A DNA stretch of 7,973 nucleotides from Myxococcaceae bacterium (GTDB lineage Bacteria; Myxococcota; Myxococcia; Myxococcales; Myxococcaceae): contig JAGSPQ010000121.1 of assembly GCA_018262385.1 (NCBI GenBank), forward strand, positions 1 to 7,973, given 5' to 3'. How positions within the stretch are numbered: position 1 is the first letter of the stretch; every line of letters starts with the position of its first letter. Positions 1-5,302 of the stretch are shown in pieces. Under the pieces are notes generated by a model that did no database searches, was not told where the DNA came from, and worked only from the letters and a program-made list of their open reading frames with translations. The position numbers were made by a program, and so were the translations under genes.

Positions 1-72
1 CCCAACGCTGCGCGGCAGAAACCGCGCATAGTTGTAGTTGAGGATGACGATCGAGACGAGCGGCGCCGCCAT
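1..72 (-). CDS. Glycosyltransferase family 2, N-terminal fragment (24 codons, runs off the left edge)
   Basis: Reading the minus strand from an ATG at 72-70 gives 24 uninterrupted codons to the window edge. They encode a start of the type M-A-A-P-L-V-S-I-V-I-L-N-Y-N-Y followed by ARFLPRSV. The pattern VSIVIxNYNxxxxLxxxV is the first beta strand and nucleotide-binding loop of GT-A fold family 2 glycosyltransferases, which transfer sugars from nucleotide-sugar donors to polysaccharide, O-antigen or lipid acceptors. The start lies 6 bases after the TAG stop of the cysteine-rich lipoprotein gene on the same strand, so the two are probably co-transcribed. No strong Shine-Dalgarno sequence is visible. 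Acceptor, donor and length cannot be judged because the DxD motif and the rest of the protein lie outside the window. The family call is fairly safe for so short a piece; any specific role would be a guess. Confidence 0.72.
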   Translation of the reverse strand, partial: MAAPLVSIVILNYNYARFLPRSVG

Positions 73-78
73 GGGAAG

Positions 79-2043
79 CTAGGGCGTCAACCCGCAGCCG
101 AACCGCGGCGGGCCGGCGTCTGCGAAGAGGATCGCCGCGTTCGGAGCGCACACCACGCTCTGCACGCACGGCAGCGTCTGGCCGCTGATGCCGAACTTGC
201 ACTCGCTGGTCAGGCCGGCGTCGTTGTTCGGGCAGGCGTTCGGAGCGCCCACCGTGCACTGGCAGGTCTTCGGGTGACCCCCGTCCTGGAAGGTGATCGC
301 CAGCTCGGTCTGGCACAGCCCGCCGTCGTTGCCCTGGCTGCAGTCGGCGTTGGTGTTGCAGTAGTCGTCGCCCTGCGCCAGCTTGGGCCGGATGATCACC
401 GCCGGGTAACCGGCCGGGCAGCCGCGCGAATCGCGGCCGACGCCGAAGCTGTCCTTGGTGCCGTCGTTGAAGGTCGACGGGGTACAGACGCTGGTGTTGT
501 CCGAGGCCTGCAGACACAGCATCGGCATCGGGCTGCAGCTGGGGGACTTGCTGAGGTTGGTGCACGCCCCGGCGCCCTGCAGGTAGGCCGGCAGCTGCAG
601 GTTCTTGCAGTCGTCGTTGCTCATGCAGGTGGTGCAGAACGGCGGCTTCGGCGCGGTGTAGCAGTTGTCCGGGCCGCGCTCGGAAGCGGGCGGGCAGGGA
701 TCCGGCGTGCCGTCGTTGTTCTTGTCTTCCCCACAGCAGTACTCGCCGCGGGTGCAGGCGATCGACGCGCCACCCTGCTCGACGCAGGTGAGCAGCCGGC
801 AGAAGTTCGCCCCCGCGTCCTTCGAGCCGCCGTCGGTGGCGCAGGTGAAGGGCGAGCGGCAGTCCTTGTAGCCCAGGCTGGTGACCGGGTCGGTGCCGAG
901 GCGGCAGTCGGTGTTGCAGGTGAAGCTGCCGCGATCGCAATAGCCCAGCGGGATGCTCTCGAGCGGCTGCTCGGGGCACTCCTGGTTGTCCATGCAGTCG
1001 CCGTTCGCGCGGCAGCGCTTGTCGGAGGTGCCGCCGCCGTTGAGCGCCTCGCCTCGGCAGGTCAGCCGGTCTCCTCCGAAGGCGTTGGTCGAGGACTTCT
1101 TGCACTCGGTCTCGCTGGTGCACGGAGCCCGGCAGCGGCCGGCGCCGTAGAACAGCGAGTTGGCGTTGAGGTTCGCGTCATCGACCCAGCAGGTCTTGCC
1201 GGGGGGGCAGCCGGGGGCCGCCAGCTCTTTCTTCACGAAGTCCCAGCGGCAGCGCGGCTCGCACAGGCACGCGCCCTTGTTGCAGACCGAGCCCGAGGGG
1301 CAGCTCTTGTCTTCGGCGCAGCCGACCGAGCTGCAGCTGTTGCTCTGGGGCTTGCAGAAGCCGACCCCGTCGTCGACGGTGCCGCAGGGGCAGGCGCCGA
1401 CCTTCTGCTGGAAGCAGTACTTCTTTCCGCTGCTGTCGCCCTGGAGGCCCTTGCAGGTGCCCTGGGGATCGAAGAGGAAGTCATTGCCGCACTGCGCCGA
1501 GTCGGTGCACTCCTCGCAGGGAGCGAGGCGGCGGCGGCAGACGCCGGCAAACCCGGGCTGGGCTCCGGACTCGACCACGCACCGGCACTGGAGGCCGTAC
1601 TGGTAGCAGGGGTCGAGCGGCTCGAGCGACGAGCAGTCGCTGCTGACGTTGCACGCCGTGCCGGGCATGCACTGGCCGGTGAGCTGGTTGCAGAAGCTCC
1701 CGTTCTTGTAGACCGAGCAGTCGTCGTCCTTCGCGCAGGGCTGGCCCGCGTCGGGCACGCCGCCGTCCTTCACCCCACCGTCGGTGCCGCCGTCGGGGTT
1801 GGTGCCGGTGTCCTTGCAGGCGCCCGCGGTGCAGAGCTGGTTGGCGGTACAGGCAGAGCAGACCACGCCGCTCGCGCCGCACGCAGCGACTTCCCCGCCG
1901 CCCACGCACGCGCCCTTGTCGTTGCAGCAGCCGAGGGTGCAGTTGTCGGGACCACAGGGCTTGGGAGTGCAGGAGGGAACGACGGCGATCAGAAGGCCGA
2001 TGGCCATGCCGGTGATTGCCCAGCGAACTTGCGTCCAGCTCAT
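79..2043 (-). CDS. Very cysteine-rich secreted lipoprotein, function unknown
   Basis: This is a 654-residue protein. It starts with a lipoprotein signal peptide: basic N-region, hydrophobic stretch at about residues 9-22, and lipobox V-P-S-C with Cys25 as the predicted lipidated residue. The mature chain holds about 75 cysteines (over 11%) in irregular C-x(2-12)-C spacing, with GCC, CxxC and DxDC motifs that recur but no clean tandem unit. The segment at residues 37-76, with GCCxxxGxC and a cysteine-spaced tail ending near CTAGAC, resembles the N-terminus of many myxobacterial lipoproteins. An Asp-Gly-Gly linker follows at about residues 84-100. I see no enzyme motif. The cysteines imply an oxidised, disulfide-cross-linked extracytoplasmic protein, probably held in the outer membrane. 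The ATG is preceded by GAGG (bases 2052-2055) at 8-nt spacing, which supports this start. The gene lies 57 bases after moaDE and 6 bases before a glycosyltransferase on the same strand. Adhesion, matrix or structural roles are possible but unproven. Confidence 0.88.
   Translation of the reverse strand: MSWTQVRWAITGMAIGLLIAVVPSCTPKPCGPDNCTLGCCNDKGACVGGGEVAACGASGVVCSACTANQLCTAGACKDTGTNPDGGTDGGVKDGGVPDAGQPCAKDDDCSVYKNGSFCNQLTGQCMPGTACNVSSDCSSLEPLDPCYQYGLQCRCVVESGAQPGFAGVCRRRLAPCEECTDSAQCGNDFLFDPQGTCKGLQGDSSGKKYCFQQKVGACPCGTVDDGVGFCKPQSNSCSSVGCAEDKSCPSGSVCNKGACLCEPRCRWDFVKKELAAPGCPPGKTCWVDDANLNANSLFYGAGRCRAPCTSETECKKSSTNAFGGDRLTCRGEALNGGGTSDKRCRANGDCMDNQECPEQPLESIPLGYCDRGSFTCNTDCRLGTDPVTSLGYKDCRSPFTCATDGGSKDAGANFCRLLTCVEQGGASIACTRGEYCCGEDKNNDGTPDPCPPASERGPDNCYTAPKPPFCTTCMSNDDCKNLQLPAYLQGAGACTNLSKSPSCSPMPMLCLQASDNTSVCTPSTFNDGTKDSFGVGRDSRGCPAGYPAVIIRPKLAQGDDYCNTNADCSQGNDGGLCQTELAITFQDGGHPKTCQCTVGAPNACPNNDAGLTSECKFGISGQTLPCVQSVVCAPNAAILFADAGPPRFGCGLTP
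1744..1794 (-). repeat. Asp-Gly-Gly-rich linker repeat inside the cysteine-rich lipoprotein
   Basis: Residues 84-100 of the lipoprotein read as an imperfect D-G-G-x repeat: DGGT, DGGV, then KDGG and a DAG ending. At the DNA level this gives recurring gccgtc/gtcggc units on the plus strand. It separates the N-terminal cysteine cluster (residues 25-76) from the long cysteine-rich body and looks like a flexible linker. Asp/Gly linkers are common in myxobacterial exported proteins. The direct basis is the sequence; a linker role is inferred. Confidence 0.6.
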
Positions 2044-2087
2044 TTGGTAAGCCTCGAAAAAATGGAGAGTCGGCCTTGGAGGGGGGT

Positions 2088-2097
2088 GGCTATAGCC
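2088..2097. repeat. Perfect 10-bp palindrome between moaDE and the lipoprotein gene
   Basis: The sequence ggctatagcc reads the same on both strands. It sits in the 57-base gap between the moaDE stop (2101) and the lipoprotein start (2043). It could be a half-turn operator, or its TATAGC core could belong to a promoter for the lipoprotein gene. I find no convincing -35 element at the right distance on the minus strand. A T6 run follows on the minus strand (bases 2062-2057), but only a weak 5-bp stem precedes it, so a terminator is not supported. The palindrome is seen directly; any function is unproven. Confidence 0.25.
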
Positions 2098-2100
2098 GAA

Positions 2101-2769
2101 TCAGGGCCCCAAGCCCACCCAGACCGCCCCATCGGCGTAGACCTCCTTCTTCCAGATGGGGACGTCGGCCTTCAGCCGCTCGATCGCGTGCCGGCAGGCG
2201 GCAAACGCCTCGGCGCGGTGCGGGGTGGAGGCGGCGATCACCACCGCCAGCTCTCCGGGGCTCAACACCCCCACCCGGTGGTGAATCGCCACCCGGGCCC
2301 CCGGCCACTGGGCGGCGGCTTCGGAGGCGATCTCGGCCAGCTTCTTCTCGGCCATCGGCGCGTAGGCCTCGTACTCCAGCCGCACCACGCTCTTGCCCGA
2401 GGTGGCGTCGCGCACCGCGCCGCTGAAGGTCACCACCCCGCCCTGCCCTTTGCCGCTGACCGCGCGCACCACCGCGTCGAGCGACAGCGGCGCGTCGGTG
2501 ACGAGGAACGCCGGATCTCCGCTGCCGCCGGCGACCGGAGGAATCAGCGCCACCTCCGCCCCGGCCGGAACCTTCGCGTCGAGCGAGCTGAATTCCTGGT
2601 TCACCGCCACCCGCAGGTGGGGCAGCAGCGGGACCAGCGCGGGGTGAAGGGTGCAGAGCGCCTGCAGCAGCTCGCGCACCGGGGCGCCGTCGGCCAGGAG
2701 CACCCGCTCTTCCGAGCAGCCGGCCCGCTCGCGCGCCGCGGCGAAGTAGCGCAGGGTGACCGAGCTCAT
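2101..2769 (-). CDS. moaDE: Fused molybdopterin synthase: MoaD domain followed by MoaE domain
   Basis: This is a 222-residue cytoplasmic protein with two domains. Residues 1-82 are a ubiquitin-fold MoaD (opening V-T-L-R-Y-F-A-A-A-R-E, ending I-P-P-V-A-G-G at 76-82). Residues from about 86 to 220 are MoaE: FSGxVR at 115-120, LEYEAY at 131-136, HHRVG at 163-167, and the active-site stretch LKADVPIWKKE at 199-209, whose lysines match those needed for catalysis in MoaE. Molybdopterin synthase transfers two sulfurs from the MoaD C-terminal thiocarboxylate to cyclic pyranopterin monophosphate, making molybdopterin for the molybdenum cofactor. Separate MoaD is about 80 residues and MoaE about 150, so this length is exactly one of each. 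The Gly-Gly that must be a free C-terminus is internal here, as in mycobacterial MoaX, so cleavage after Gly82 is expected. The start is 3 bases after the DUF697-like gene stop, implying coupling. No other moa gene is in the window. Confidence 0.95.
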   Translation of the reverse strand: MSSVTLRYFAAARERAGCSEERVLLADGAPVRELLQALCTLHPALVPLLPHLRVAVNQEFSSLDAKVPAGAEVALIPPVAGGSGDPAFLVTDAPLSLDAVVRAVSGKGQGGVVTFSGAVRDATSGKSVVRLEYEAYAPMAEKKLAEIASEAAAQWPGARVAIHHRVGVLSPGELAVVIAASTPHRAEAFAACRHAIERLKADVPIWKKEVYADGAVWVGLGP

Positions 2770-2772
2770 CGC

Positions 2773-3447
2773 CTACTCGGCTTCGGGGGTCGAGCCGCCG
2801 TCGGCGGCGGGCGGAGCGGCCTTCTTCTTCGCCGCCGGCTTCTTCTTCTTCTTCGGCTTCGGCTTGATCGCCGGCCCGCGGTCGTCGTCGCTGCTGACCT
2901 CCTGGCGGACGAAGTCTTCGACCCCGCCGCCGTGCTTCTTGCGGAACTCGTCGAACTTCTCCTTGGTGAAGACGCTGCCCGCTTCGGACTTCGCCTTGGT
3001 GAAGACGCCCTTCAGCACCGCCTTGGTGACCTCGCGGTTGGCGAAGTAGGTCATCGCGACGTGGCCCATGCCCCAGGTGATGCCGAAGGCCCAGGGCGCC
3101 GCGAGCACTCCCCCCAGCCCGGGGAGGAAGATCTTGGTCAGGGTGGCGAAGCTCTTCTGCGCCACCAGCCCCGCGCCGCAGACCGAGGCCAGCTCGAGCA
3201 CCAGGTGCTTGGCCTCTTCCTTGTTCAGCTCGCGGCCGTAGACCCGGCCGATCGCGGTCACCATCGAGGCCTGCACCGCGGTGACGGCCACGAAGTCCGA
3301 GAGGGGAATCGGAACCAGGGTGACCAGCGCCGAGCCGAAGGACGACATCATCACCAGGTCTTTGGCAATCTCTTCTGATTGGGCCGCGTTGAGCTTCTTC
3401 TTCGAAGCCGCCTTTGCCGCCGCATTCAAACTGTCCATCCAGCCCAT
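2773..3447 (-). CDS. DUF697-like membrane-associated protein with a lysine-rich tail
   Basis: This is a 224-residue protein when started at the ATG at 3447. That start is preceded by a strong GGGGAGG at 4-nt spacing; a second in-frame ATG is at 3438. The frame stays open upstream, but that part overlaps the divergent gene and has no such ribosome site. The body contains the pattern V-P-I-P-L-S-D-F at 45-52, then a Q59-x-x-M62 helix with I-x-R-V-Y-G at 66-71. This resembles DUF697, a family of small helical membrane proteins often linked to dynamin-like or Era-type GTPases and stress responses. Hydrophobic helices lie at about 34-65 and 100-132, with Gly/Ala-rich segments between. The C-terminus from about residue 194 is low complexity, rich in lysine, proline and alanine. 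There is no GTPase domain here or in its neighbours, so its partner is unknown. It is the first gene of the left-hand minus-strand group and ends 3 bases before moaDE. Family assignment is moderate; function is not known. Confidence 0.8.
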   Translation of the reverse strand: MGWMDSLNAAAKAASKKKLNAAQSEEIAKDLVMMSSFGSALVTLVPIPLSDFVAVTAVQASMVTAIGRVYGRELNKEEAKHLVLELASVCGAGLVAQKSFATLTKIFLPGLGGVLAAPWAFGITWGMGHVAMTYFANREVTKAVLKGVFTKAKSEAGSVFTKEKFDEFRKKHGGGVEDFVRQEVSSDDDRGPAIKPKPKKKKKPAAKKKAAPPAADGGSTPEAE

Positions 3448-3502
3448 AGAGCCTCCCCGCTTGGTGGTGCCTGCGCTGAACTGGGTTAAACACCCGTTCG
3501 CT
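3448..3502. promoter_or_regulatory. Divergent intergenic region, presumed promoter region for both directions
   Basis: This is the only place in the window where two genes point away from each other, so promoters for the DUF697-like/moaDE group and for the heme-c lipoprotein/kinase pair should lie in or near it. Bases from about 3482 to 3515 are visibly richer in A/T than the surroundings, with ttaaa and tttgaaaat runs, as expected at a promoter. I could not identify a -35/-10 pair with proper spacing on either strand. If the plus-strand gene really starts at GTG 3464 or 3467 instead of TTG 3503, part of this region is coding. The location follows from gene direction; the individual elements are not resolved. 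Confidence 0.35.
3452..3458 (-). promoter_or_regulatory. Strong ribosome binding site of the DUF697-like gene
   Basis: The minus strand reads GGGGAGG, then CTCT, then ATG. This near-perfect Shine-Dalgarno core decides the start at 3447 over the longer upstream extension of the same frame, and favours it over the second ATG at 3438 (13-nt spacing). Confidence 0.7.
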
Positions 3503-4042
3503 TTGAAAATCCCTGTTCTCGTCGCGCTGGGGTGGATCTGCGGCTGCAGCCGATCGCTGCCCGCGCCCGTTGCTCCCGAGGCTCCGGCGGCGGCGGTGGC
3601 GATCGCGCCGCCCGCCCCGGTCGAAGACGACTGCACCCTGCAGACCGAGCTGAAGCCCGGCATCCCCGGCAGCCCCGGGCACCTGCTGCCTTCGGAGATC
3701 AACATGAACGGCGCCAGCGAGCTGGCGATGCTGATGCGGGTGATGAAGGCCGACCTCGAGGCCGCGCGGACTGCGCTCGACAACGGTGAGCCGATCGGGC
3801 CGATGCATGCGCGGCACCGGAAGATCCGCTGCTCCTGGCCGACCGCGCTCGAGGATCGCAACCCGACCTTCGAGGCGAACGCGATCTCGTACCTGCTGCT
3901 GGTGCGCGCCTTCGACGCGAAGCCGGCCGAGCCCCGCGCGGCGTACGAAGGGGTGGTGTCGGGATGTCTGGCCTGTCATGCCACCAGCTGTCCGGGGCCG
4001 ATCCAGGCGATCGAGACCCTCCACCTGGTTAAGACGCGTTAA
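3503..4042 (+). CDS. Small exported c-type cytochrome-like protein with one C-terminal CxxCH, probable lipoprotein
   Basis: Counted from the TTG at 3503 this gives 179 residues. The N-terminus is a hydrophobic signal (M-K-I-P-V-L-V-A-L-G-W-I) followed by I-C-G-C-S, where Cys15 fits a lipobox with Gly at -1. A Pro/Ala-rich linker covers about 20-40. The body is helical: NMNGASELAMLMRVMKADL at 67-85, then a second helix at about 123-137. The C-terminus carries C-L-A-C-H at 155-159, a covalent heme c site, followed by a cysteine in C-P-G-P. A single CxxCH near the end of a helical protein recalls cytochrome c'-type four-helix proteins; nearby methionines could be ligands. It should act outside the cytoplasmic membrane in electron transfer or as a ligand/redox sensor. 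The start is uncertain: no ATG or good ribosome site fits, and GTG at 3464/3467 would give a longer signal peptide. It precedes the kinase gene by 42 bases on the same strand. The heme-site call is good; the role is unknown. Confidence 0.72.
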   Translation: MKIPVLVALGWICGCSRSLPAPVAPEAPAAAVAIAPPAPVEDDCTLQTELKPGIPGSPGHLLPSEINMNGASELAMLMRVMKADLEAARTALDNGEPIGPMHARHRKIRCSWPTALEDRNPTFEANAISYLLLVRAFDAKPAEPRAAYEGVVSGCLACHATSCPGPIQAIETLHLVKTR

Positions 4043-4057
4043 CGCTCCGCTGCGACC

Positions 4058-4084
4058 GGCCGGCAGCCATTAAGGTTGCCGGCC
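4058..4084 (+). promoter_or_regulatory. 11-bp hairpin ending on the base before the kinase start codon
   Basis: The arms ggccggcagcc (4058-4068) and ggttgccggcc (4074-4084) pair over 11 bp with one G-U wobble, closing a 5-base attaa loop. The next three bases are the kinase ATG. The only Shine-Dalgarno-like element, aagg at 4072-4075, spans the loop and the 3' arm, so the folded RNA would hide it. No U-run follows, which argues against an intrinsic terminator. It may limit or couple translation of the kinase to the upstream gene. It could also be chance in a GC-rich gap, although 11 paired bases in a 42-base gap is notable. Confidence 0.5.
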
Positions 4085-5302
4085 ATGGACGACGTTTCCG
4101 CAGACACCATCGCCAGCCGCGGCCCGATCAGCGGCGAATCCTCCGTCCCTACCGATTCGCGGCTCAGCACCGTGCTGCCGAAGGTCGAGTGGAAGGGCGA
4201 GGTCCCCCACCTGGTCAGCAACAACCGCGATCGCTTCGAAGAGCTGGGCGTGCTCGGGGTGGGCGGGATGGGCGAGGTGGTGCTGGCGAAGGATCACGAC
4301 ATCGGCCGCACGGTGGCGCTGAAGCGGATGAAGGCGGGCACCGACGTGGGGAAGGTGCTGCGCTTCGTCGACGAGGTGCGCGCGGTGGGGAGCCTCGAGC
4401 ACCCGAACATCGTCCCGGTGCACGACGTGGGGATCGACGCCGGCGGCCGGTTCTTCTTCGTGATGAAGCGGCTCGAGGGCCAGACGCTGGAGAGCGTGAT
4501 CAACCGCTTGAGGGACGGCGACGTGGCGATGCGCGAGACGTACTCGTTCACCAAGCGGGCCCAGATCTTTCTCGGGATCCTCTCGGCGGTCGAGTACGCG
4601 CACCAGCAGGGCTTCGTGCACCGGGACTTGAAGCCCGCCAACATCATGCTCGGCCCGTGCGGCGAGGTGACGGTGATGGACTGGGGACTCGCCAAGCGCA
4701 TCCGGGGGCCCGCGGCGCGCCCGGGGCCGACCGGCGAGGCGGCCCAGCCCGAAGAGGTCTCCGGGGCGCGGCGCCCGGCCCTGCTCAGCACCCAGCTCGG
4801 CTCGCTGATGGGCACCCCGCTCTACATGTCGCCCGAGCAGGCCCGGGGAGAGCACGACCGGGTCGACGAGCGCAGCGACATCTACAGCCTGACGGTGCTC
4901 TTTCACGAGTTCTGCTACCTGCGGCACTACCTCACCGGGCGCAGCACCCTCGCCGAGGTGCTGGAGGGAGTGAAGACCGTGCCGATGGTGGTGGGCACGA
5001 GCACCCCCAGTCACGCCGACTGGGTGCCCGCCGAGCTGCAGTGGTTCCTGTCCCGCGGCCTGCAGAAGAAGCCCGAGGATCGCTTCCAGTCGGTGGCGCA
5101 GATGAGCGAGAGCCTCGAGCGGCTGCTCGACGGCCGGTTCGAGATGAAGTGCGGGCGGACGATGATCAAGCGGATGCTGCTGTCGATGGCGGTGGGGCTG
5201 GACCGCCGCCCGCGGCTGTTCCTGACGCTGATCCCGGCCGCGGCGGTGGTGGGATTGGCGGGGGTGGGAAAGCTGCTCTACGACCTGATCAGCGCTCTTT
5301 GA
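4085..5302 (+). CDS. Hanks-type serine/threonine protein kinase with a C-terminal membrane anchor
   Basis: This is a 405-residue protein from the ATG at 4085; a TTG at 4076 is a less likely alternative. A polar N-terminal extension (1-50) precedes the kinase domain (about 51-350). Visible elements are the glycine loop GVGGMGEV at 58-65, Lys80 in VALK, Glu97 of helix C, HRDLKPANIM at 179-188 with catalytic Asp181, Lys183 and Asn186, metal-binding D-W-G at 199-201, the SPE motif at 249-251 after GTPLYM, Asp265 in SDIYS, and Arg333 in PEDRF. All catalytic residues are present, so it should be active. DWG in place of DFG is common in myxobacterial kinases. Between DWG and the SPE motif, residues 207-240 form a long Pro/Gly/Ala-rich insert. 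One hydrophobic segment at about 378-400 (LFLTLIPAAAVVGLAGVG) ends 5 residues from the C-terminus, so the kinase faces the cytoplasm with almost nothing outside. It lies 42 bases after the heme-c protein gene and overlaps the facing gene by 14 bp. Its substrates are unknown. Confidence 0.95.
   Translation: MDDVSADTIASRGPISGESSVPTDSRLSTVLPKVEWKGEVPHLVSNNRDRFEELGVLGVGGMGEVVLAKDHDIGRTVALKRMKAGTDVGKVLRFVDEVRAVGSLEHPNIVPVHDVGIDAGGRFFFVMKRLEGQTLESVINRLRDGDVAMRETYSFTKRAQIFLGILSAVEYAHQQGFVHRDLKPANIMLGPCGEVTVMDWGLAKRIRGPAARPGPTGEAAQPEEVSGARRPALLSTQLGSLMGTPLYMSPEQARGEHDRVDERSDIYSLTVLFHEFCYLRHYLTGRSTLAEVLEGVKTVPMVVGTSTPSHADWVPAELQWFLSRGLQKKPEDRFQSVAQMSESLERLLDGRFEMKCGRTMIKRMLLSMAVGLDRRPRLFLTLIPAAAVVGLAGVGKLLYDLISAL

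Noticed and set aside
2057..2099. Possible terminator after moaDE: tcggc/gccga stem and a T6 run on the minus strand
   Set aside because: The stem is only 5 bp, the loop is 20 bases, and the T-run is 7 bases away from the stem. This is too weak to call.
274..3378. A 1034-residue open frame on the plus strand, antisense to three genes
   Set aside because: It is Arg/Ala/Gly/His-rich with no domain, signal or ribosome site, and the opposite strand holds a lipoprotein, a clear MoaD-MoaE and a DUF697-like protein. Long antisense frames are expected in high-GC DNA.
2090..4024. A 644-residue minus-strand frame covering moaDE and its neighbours
   Set aside because: It is a shifted frame of moaDE and the DUF697-like gene and runs antisense to the heme-c gene. 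Composition is Arg/Gly-rich and no domain is visible.
4679..4690. DWG in place of DFG as a sign of a dead kinase
   Set aside because: The metal-binding Asp199 and the HRD Asp181, Lys183, Asn186 and Lys80 are all present, and DWG is common in bacterial kinases of this type.
4070..5014. A 314-residue minus-strand frame opposite the kinase
   Set aside because: The plus strand encodes all catalytic kinase motifs in order. The antisense frame has biased composition and no signals.
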